From: Pseudomonadota bacterium
GTDB taxonomy: Bacteria; Myxococcota; Polyangia; Polyangiales; Polyangiaceae
Reading direction: 5' to 3'
NCBI GenBank assembly: GCA_023419055.1
Contig: JAEZYO010000897.1
Location: 1-8,286, forward strand
Length of the DNA stretch: 8,286 nucleotides
Made by a program: the position numbers and the translations under genes. Shown one piece after another: positions 4,547 to 8,286 of the stretch; position 1 is the stretch's first letter, and each line of letters opens with the position of its first letter. Under the pieces are notes generated by a model that worked only from the letters and a program-made list of their open reading frames with translations, was not told where the DNA came from and did not search any database.

Positions 4547-5464
4547 TCAGGCGCGCGCAGCGACCTCCGTCATCACGCGCCGAAGCCAGGTGTGCGCGGC
4601 GTCCTGACTCAAGCGTGCGTGCCAGACCAAGCGCATCTCGAAGGAGGCGATCTCGAGCGGCACCGGCACGACCACTACCGGGTAGGCCCGCGCCGCGCGA
4701 AGCGCGAGTCGCTCGGGGGTGGTGCTGATGAATCGAGACTCGGACACGACGATCGGCGCGACGAGGAAATTCGGCACGCGGACCGCGATGCGGCGGGTGT
4801 AGCCGAGCCGAGCGAGCTCGGTGTCCACGAGGCTCCCCGGGCTGCCACGAGGCGCGACCACGACGTGCCGGAGCGCGACATAACTCTCGAGAGTGAGCTT
4901 CTTCCGCAGCGCCGGGTGCCCCTTGCGGAGCAGGCACGCGAAGCGCTCCTTCAGGAGCGGCTGGCTCGAGAGGTTCGGGAGCGCCATGGGGAGCAGCGCC
5001 AGATCGACGCGCCCGTCCTCGATCTGCTCCGCGGGCGTCGCCGAGTTGACGATTTCGAGATCGACGCCCGGCGCCTCGCGCTCGAGGCGGCTCAGCAGCG
5101 CCGGCAAGAGCACCGTCTGATCATAGTCCGCCATCCCCACGACGAAGCGCCGTTTGGCGGTCTTGGGGTCGAACTCGGCTTCTCCCCGGAGCGCGCCGGA
5201 GAGCTCGCCGAGTCCGCGCTCGACTCGAGGCAGGAGCGACTCCGCGCGAGGGGTGAGCGCTAGCGTGCGACCGCTCCGGACGAGCAACGGATCGTCGAAG
5301 AGCGCTCGCAGGCGCGCGAGCGCGTGGCTGGTGGCGGACTGACTCATGCCGAGCGCCTGGCTGGCTCGCGTGACGTGGCGCTCCGTGAGCAGCGCGCGGA
5401 GCACGACGAGCAGGTTGAGATCCACGGCGTTCAGGGCTCGATCATGAAGCATGTGCATGATCAT
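4547..5464 (-). CDS. LysR-family transcriptional regulator
   Basis: This 305-aa protein has the length and layout of LysR-type regulators: an N-terminal winged helix-turn-helix (about 14-73), with the recognition region HVTRASQALGMSQSATSHAL at 30-49 and the wing DPLLVRSGRTLALTPRAE at 58-75, a linker helix, and a periplasmic-binding-protein-like effector domain from about residue 105 to the end. Such proteins usually bind a small-molecule effector and regulate a divergent gene and themselves. Here the divergent gene encodes the NmrA-like protein, with the aldo/keto reductase behind it, so these are the likely targets. The N-terminus MIMHML offers three ATG starts (5464, 5458, 5452), and a GTG at codon 14 (5425) directly precedes the conserved DLNLL. 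The first ATG is kept with modest confidence. An inverted repeat fitting an LTTR box covers these start codons, which would fit autoregulation. The effector is unknown. Confidence 0.93.
   Translation of the reverse strand: MIMHMLHDRALNAVDLNLLVVLRALLTERHVTRASQALGMSQSATSHALARLRALFDDPLLVRSGRTLALTPRAESLLPRVERGLGELSGALRGEAEFDPKTAKRRFVVGMADYDQTVLLPALLSRLEREAPGVDLEIVNSATPAEQIEDGRVDLALLPMALPNLSSQPLLKERFACLLRKGHPALRKKLTLESYVALRHVVVAPRGSPGSLVDTELARLGYTRRIAVRVPNFLVAPIVVSESRFISTTPERLALRAARAYPVVVVPVPLEIASFEMRLVWHARLSQDAAHTWLRRVMTEVAARA
5440..5462. promoter_or_regulatory. Candidate LysR-type operator
   Basis: The arms GATCATG (5440-5446) and CATGATC (5456-5462) are a perfect 7-bp inverted repeat with a 9-bp centre. 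T5445 and A5457 satisfy the T-N11-A rule of LysR-type boxes within the dyad. The site overlaps the first codons of the LysR gene and lies about 95-115 bp upstream of the NmrA start. Function is inferred from the pattern and position. Confidence 0.45.
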
Positions 5465-5519
5465 AGTGCGAACTCTGCATTGGATTCATCGCATGAGCGA
5501 GCGCATGGTCTCTCAATCA

Positions 5520-5536
5520 GCGGCCAGGGAGGCCGC
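5520..5536 (+). promoter_or_regulatory. GCGGCC/GGCCGC dyad ahead of the NmrA-like gene
   Basis: GCGGCC (5520-5525) and GGCCGC (5531-5536) form a perfect 6-bp inverted repeat around a 5-nt centre, ending 18 bp before the ATG at 5555. As RNA it would be a stable hairpin just upstream of the Shine-Dalgarno (GAGGTG, 5545-5550). As DNA it could be an operator. Chance in GC-rich sequence is also possible. Confidence 0.35.
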
Positions 5537-5554
5537 GAAGGATCGAGGTGCATC

Positions 5555-6421
5555 ATGTTCGTCGTCACTGGAGCCAGCGGAAATACGGGGAAAATCGTCG
5601 CGGAGACCCTGCTCGCAGCAGGCAAGCGGGTGCGGGTGTTCGCCCGGGACCCGGAGCGCGTCCGTTCGCTCCGCGAGCGCGGAGCCGAGGTCAGCGTCGG
5701 GTCGCTCGAAGATTTCGCGTCGCTCGAAAGGGCCCTGGAGGGGGCCCAGGGACTCTACCTCCTCTCACCGCCGGATCTCGGCGCGCAGCACTTCCTGCGT
5801 GATCGGGCGAAGCTCCTCGATGGCGTGATCGACACCGTGAGGCGCGCAGGGACCAAGCACACGGTCTTGCTCTCGTCGCTCGGCGCCCAGCTGCCGAAGG
5901 GGACCGGACCGGTGCTCAGCCTTCACCACGCCGAAGCCGCGTTCCGCAAGAGCGGCCGCGAGGTCACCTTCCTCCGCGCCGGCTACTTCGCCGAGAACTG
6001 GGGCGCCGTGGTGCCGGTAGCGCTCAAGGACGGTGTCTTGCCGAGCTTCGTCAAGGGTGATCAGAAGCTGCCGCTGATCGCGACGCCCGACATCGGTCGC
6101 GTAGCGGCGGAGCTCCTCTTGCGCGGGCCGAAGGGTGTCGACGTCGTGGAGCTCGTGGGTCCGACCGATGTCACTCCGAGCACCGTCGCCGAGACGCTCT
6201 CCAGGCTGATCGGCCGCCCCGTTCGGCTGGTGGAAGCGCCGCTCGAGCAAGTCGTGCCTACCTTCACCGCCTTCGGGATCTCCGAAGACATCGCGCGCCT
6301 CTACGAGGAGATGTACGGCGCCATCGCGCGGGGCGAGCTCGAACCCGAGGGCGGCGAAGCGCGCCTGGTACGCGGCACGGTCCCGCTCGAGCAGACGCTA
6401 AAGGCGCTGCTCCCGCATTGA
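5555..6421 (+). CDS. NmrA/QorB-like NAD(P)-binding protein
   Basis: This 288-aa protein belongs to the NmrA-like atypical short-chain dehydrogenases, which include NAD(P)H:quinone reductase QorB/YtfG and NmrA-type redox sensors. It begins with the dinucleotide-binding motif GASGNTG (6-12). Arg 31 at the end of beta-strand 2 (VRVFARDPERV) favours NADP(H), by analogy with the family. Further signatures are LLSSLGAQ (105-112), LRAGYFAENW (140-149) and ATPDIGRVAAE (176-186). It could be an enzyme acting on quinones or other small electrophiles, or a redox-responsive binding protein; sequence alone does not decide. The frame is open upstream, but the ATG at 5555 is chosen because MFVVTGASGN is the canonical start and GAGGTG lies 4 nt upstream. 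It is divergent from the LysR gene (90-bp spacer) and is followed after 89 bp by the aldo/keto reductase on the same strand. Confidence 0.9.
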   Translation: MFVVTGASGNTGKIVAETLLAAGKRVRVFARDPERVRSLRERGAEVSVGSLEDFASLERALEGAQGLYLLSPPDLGAQHFLRDRAKLLDGVIDTVRRAGTKHTVLLSSLGAQLPKGTGPVLSLHHAEAAFRKSGREVTFLRAGYFAENWGAVVPVALKDGVLPSFVKGDQKLPLIATPDIGRVAAELLLRGPKGVDVVELVGPTDVTPSTVAETLSRLIGRPVRLVEAPLEQVVPTFTAFGISEDIARLYEEMYGAIARGELEPEGGEARLVRGTVPLEQTLKALLPH

Positions 6422-6447
6422 TCGCGTAATTTTCCCAGGGGTCCCGA

Positions 6448-6464
6448 GCTTGCGGACCGCGAGC
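6448..6464 (+). other. Short hairpin between the NmrA-like and aldo/keto reductase genes
   Basis: GCTTGCG (6448-6454) and CGCGAGC (6458-6464) pair over 7 bp with one G-T wobble and a 3-nt loop. No T-tract follows, so it is not a convincing terminator. It may slow or protect the 3' end of the first message if the two genes are co-transcribed. Confidence 0.25.
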
Positions 6465-6510
6465 ACGCGTCCTAATCACCCTTTCGGAATCGATAGCGCG
6501 TGGAGGCGAC

Positions 6511-7491
6511 GTGAAGCAACGCAAGCTCGGAACACAGGGTCTCGAGGTCTCGGAGCTCGGGCTCGGATGCATGGGGATGTCGGAGTTTTACGGAACGCTC
6601 GACGATCGAGAATCGATCGCGACCATCCACCGCGCGCTCGAGCTCGGGATCAACTTCTTCGACACCGCCGACATGTACGGCCCCTTCAAGAACGAGGAGC
6701 TCCTCGGTCGAGCGCTCGCCGGCAAGCGCGATCAAGTGATCGTCGCGACCAAGTTCGGCAACGTGCGCGGTGAGGACGGGTCCTTCAAGGGCATCAACGG
6801 GCGACCCGAGTACGTGCGAGCGTGCATCGACGCGTCGCTCGCTCGCCTGAAGATCGGGCACGTGGATCTTTACTACCAGCACCGCGTAGACCCGAACGTC
6901 CCGATCGAAGAGACCGTCGGAGCGATGGCGGAGCTCGTGCAAGCGGGCAAGGTGCGCTACCTCGGCCTCTCGGAGGCGGGTACTGCCACGATCCGCCGGG
7001 CGCACTCGGTTCACCCCATCAGCGCGCTCCAGACGGAATACTCCCTGTGGAGTCGGGAACCCGAGGACGAGCTCTTGCCTCTCTTGCGCGAGCTCGGCAT
7101 CGGCTTCGTGGCTTACAGCCCGCTCGGTCGCGGCTTCTTGAGCGGCGCGATCAAGAAGCTCGACGATCTCGCCCCCACGGATCGCCGCCGCTTCTTCCCG
7201 CGCTTTCAGGGCGAAAACTTCGCGCAGAACCTGCGCGTCGTCGACAGCGTGAACCAGATAGCGGCCGAGCGCGGCGTGAGCCCGTCCGAGCTCGCCATCG
7301 CCTGGGTGCTCGCGCAGGGCTCCGACATCGTGCCCATCCCGGGCACGAAACGGCGCGAGTACCTCGAGCAAAATGCGCGATCCGTCGAGTTGACGCTCAC
7401 GCGCGCCGAGCTCGATCGCATCGATGAAGTCCTCCCGAAGGGCGTCGCTGCGGGCAATCGCTACCCCGACATGAGTAGCCTCAACCGCTGA
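6511..7491 (+). CDS. Aldo/keto reductase
   Basis: This 326-aa NADPH-dependent oxidoreductase of the aldo/keto reductase superfamily reduces aldehydes or ketones in the cytoplasm. The (beta/alpha)8-barrel signatures are intact. The N-terminal [19 protein letters not shown] (6-24) is typical of the YajO/AKR13-like bacterial group. The catalytic tetrad is D51, Y56, K81 and H124 (in YYQH). The cofactor-binding C-terminal segment includes IPGTKR (276-281). Length is normal for the family. The start is GTG at 6511, supported by GGAGG (6502-6506) 4 nt upstream. It follows the NmrA-like gene on the same strand after 89 bp. Reductases of this group are often found beside LysR regulators, as here. The natural substrate is not predictable from sequence. 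Confidence 0.95.
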   Translation: MKQRKLGTQGLEVSELGLGCMGMSEFYGTLDDRESIATIHRALELGINFFDTADMYGPFKNEELLGRALAGKRDQVIVATKFGNVRGEDGSFKGINGRPEYVRACIDASLARLKIGHVDLYYQHRVDPNVPIEETVGAMAELVQAGKVRYLGLSEAGTATIRRAHSVHPISALQTEYSLWSREPEDELLPLLRELGIGFVAYSPLGRGFLSGAIKKLDDLAPTDRRRFFPRFQGENFAQNLRVVDSVNQIAAERGVSPSELAIAWVLAQGSDIVPIPGTKRREYLEQNARSVELTLTRAELDRIDEVLPKGVAAGNRYPDMSSLNR

Positions 7492-7563
7492 AACGCGCGC
7501 GCTTTCCGCCGAGGTCGCCGCTTCGCTGAGCCATCCTCGAGCGCCGGGGACACCTTACGCACC

Positions 7564-8286
7564 ATGCGTCGTGTGCACTCGTGTGCCCTCGGGCTCACTT
7601 TCAGTCTCGGGGTCACTTTTTCGGTCGGTTGCAGCGCTGAAGATCCTGCCTCGACCGGAAGCGGTGGCTCTGCCGGTAACGCTACCGGCAGCGGCGCGAG
7701 CGGTGGCAACTCGAACAGCGGCGGCAATCCGCAGGGCGGCGGCGCGGGCACGACCAGCGACGGCGGCGTCCCTTCGACCGGCGGCAGCAGCGCAGGCGCT
7801 CTCAACGCGGGCGGCAGCGGCGGCGCACAGGGCGGCAACGCGGGTAGCGCCGGCTCGGCGGGCGCGGCGGGCAGCGGAGGCTCCGGCGGTTCCATCCCCG
7901 GGCTCGAGACCTGCCCCATGCCTCCTGCTGGCGCGACGGCCGCGGCCGTGACCGCGCTCAACGCCATCAACACGTTGCGCCTCGGCATGGGCATCGAGTG
8001 CATGGAGCTCGTCAGCGAGCTCAGCACCGCCGCGCAGAAGCATTGCGACTACTACGCCGCGAACGAAGCCGCCGGGATGAGCCAGTGCACGGCGAACCCG
8101 CACAATGAAGTCGAGAGCTGCGAGGGCTTCACGGGGACCTCGCCGGGCGCGCGCGTGGACGCCGCCGGCTACGATGGCTTCGGTTGGTCGGAGGTGATGG
8201 CCTTCGCGAACGATCCGGAAAGGGCGGTCGCGATGTGGATCAACAGCGTCTATCACCGCACGCCGCTCGTCAGCCCGTGGTGGCGC
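7564..8286 (+). CDS. CAP/SCP-like domain lipoprotein, 3' end outside the window
   Basis: The frame is open from the ATG at 7564 to the window end (241 codons, no stop), so the protein is truncated by the window. A signal peptide (RR, hydrophobic 9-21) ends at SVGC with Cys 23 as the likely lipidation site. A Gly/Ser/Ala/Asn linker spans about 30-110. From about 128 a CAP (SCP/PR-1-like) domain follows: AVTALNAINTLRL (128-140), ELSTAAQKHCDYYA (152-165), HNE (180-182), SEVMAF (209-214) and the characteristic W-x2-S-x2-HR (225-232) leading to LVSPWW. Candidate cavity residues are H180, E210 and H231. Cys 117, 146, 161, 175 and 186 suggest disulfides, consistent with an extracytoplasmic location. 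Bacterial CAP proteins are secreted or surface-attached and of varied, mostly unknown, role. No strong Shine-Dalgarno is visible (GGGGAC about 13 nt upstream). Confidence 0.82.
   Translation, partial: MRRVHSCALGLTFSLGVTFSVGCSAEDPASTGSGGSAGNATGSGASGGNSNSGGNPQGGGAGTTSDGGVPSTGGSSAGALNAGGSGGAQGGNAGSAGSAGAAGSGGSGGSIPGLETCPMPPAGATAAAVTALNAINTLRLGMGIECMELVSELSTAAQKHCDYYAANEAAGMSQCTANPHNEVESCEGFTGTSPGARVDAAGYDGFGWSEVMAFANDPERAVAMWINSVYHRTPLVSPWWR
7651..7893 (+). repeat. Low-complexity Gly/Ser/Ala linker coding region
   Basis: About 81 codons are dominated by GGC, AGC, GCG and AAC, encoding irregular GGS, GSAG and GGN runs between the lipidated Cys and the CAP domain. There is no exact long repeat unit; it is compositional. 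It produces long spurious open frames on the opposite strand, reading as Pro/Ala/Arg-rich. It probably acts as a flexible spacer holding the domain off the membrane. Confidence 0.8.

Noticed and set aside
3670..4728. 352-aa plus-strand frame across the small-gene region
   Set aside because: It is Arg/Ala/Pro-rich composition antisense to several minus-strand genes that have Shine-Dalgarno sites and ordered starts and stops.
6600..6620. Repeated CGATCG words near the start of the aldo/keto reductase
   Set aside because: They lie inside well-conserved coding sequence and are explained by Asp-Arg and Ser-Ile codons.
6472..7371. Antisense 299-aa frame opposite the aldo/keto reductase
   Set aside because: It is a codon-bias shadow of a complete aldo/keto reductase with an intact tetrad.
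7461..8256. Pro/Ala/Arg-rich minus-strand frames of 188 and 233 aa
   Set aside because: They are antisense to the Gly/Ser-rich linker of the CAP lipoprotein; the low complexity removes stop codons on the opposite strand.
1..8286. tRNA, rRNA, CRISPR array, insertion sequence or attachment site
   Set aside because: No cloverleaf-like element, regular spaced repeat, transposase motif or terminal inverted repeat was seen on either strand.

Overview
The window is high-GC DNA with G/C-ending codons. It is rich in secreted lipoproteins with short lipobox signals (…GC) and Ala/Pro- or Gly/Ser-rich linkers. This is the style of a large-genome deltaproteobacterium of the Myxococcota, most like the Polyangia (Sorangium-type). 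That placement is inferred from protein style only; there is no rRNA or other marker in the window.

Left part (1-3150). A minus-strand gene (22-504) encodes an unrecognised 160-aa protein with two copies of a G-x2-VRF-x4-G-x4-GV motif. A tiny 19-codon reading frame with its own Shine-Dalgarno (569-628, minus) lies just upstream of it. A plus-strand SCO1/SenC-type thioredoxin-fold lipoprotein (797-1384) faces a minus-strand TIGR01777/YfcH-type NAD-binding epimerase (1425-2342). A divergent 145-bp spacer separates that gene from a plus-strand proline-rich lipoprotein (2488-3135).

Middle part (3164-5464). Four minus-strand genes may form one transcription unit, read from right to left: a LysR-family regulator, a signal-peptide protein with an apparently degenerate OmpA/Pal-like domain, a 65-aa protein whose start overlaps the preceding stop as ATGA, and a cytochrome P460-like lipoprotein whose single CxxCH haem motif lies almost at its C-terminus. 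The 65-aa gene is easy to miss because it is embedded in a longer open frame.

Right part (5465-8286). Divergent from the LysR gene are an NmrA/QorB-like NAD(P)-binding protein and an aldo/keto reductase with a GTG start and an intact catalytic tetrad. LysR, NmrA and aldo/keto reductase look like a conventional LysR-controlled redox module. A candidate LysR box (inverted repeat with T-N11-A) covers the LysR start, and a perfect hairpin lies just ahead of the NmrA gene. The window ends inside a lipoprotein with a long Gly/Ser/Ala linker and a CAP/SCP-like domain (7564 to beyond 8286).

Most of the window is ordinary chromosomal coding sequence. I see no mobile element, CRISPR array, tRNA or rRNA. 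The least explained parts are the translationally coupled OmpA-like/65-aa pair, the 19-codon frame and the internally duplicated 160-aa protein. None of them is proven to be a new system.
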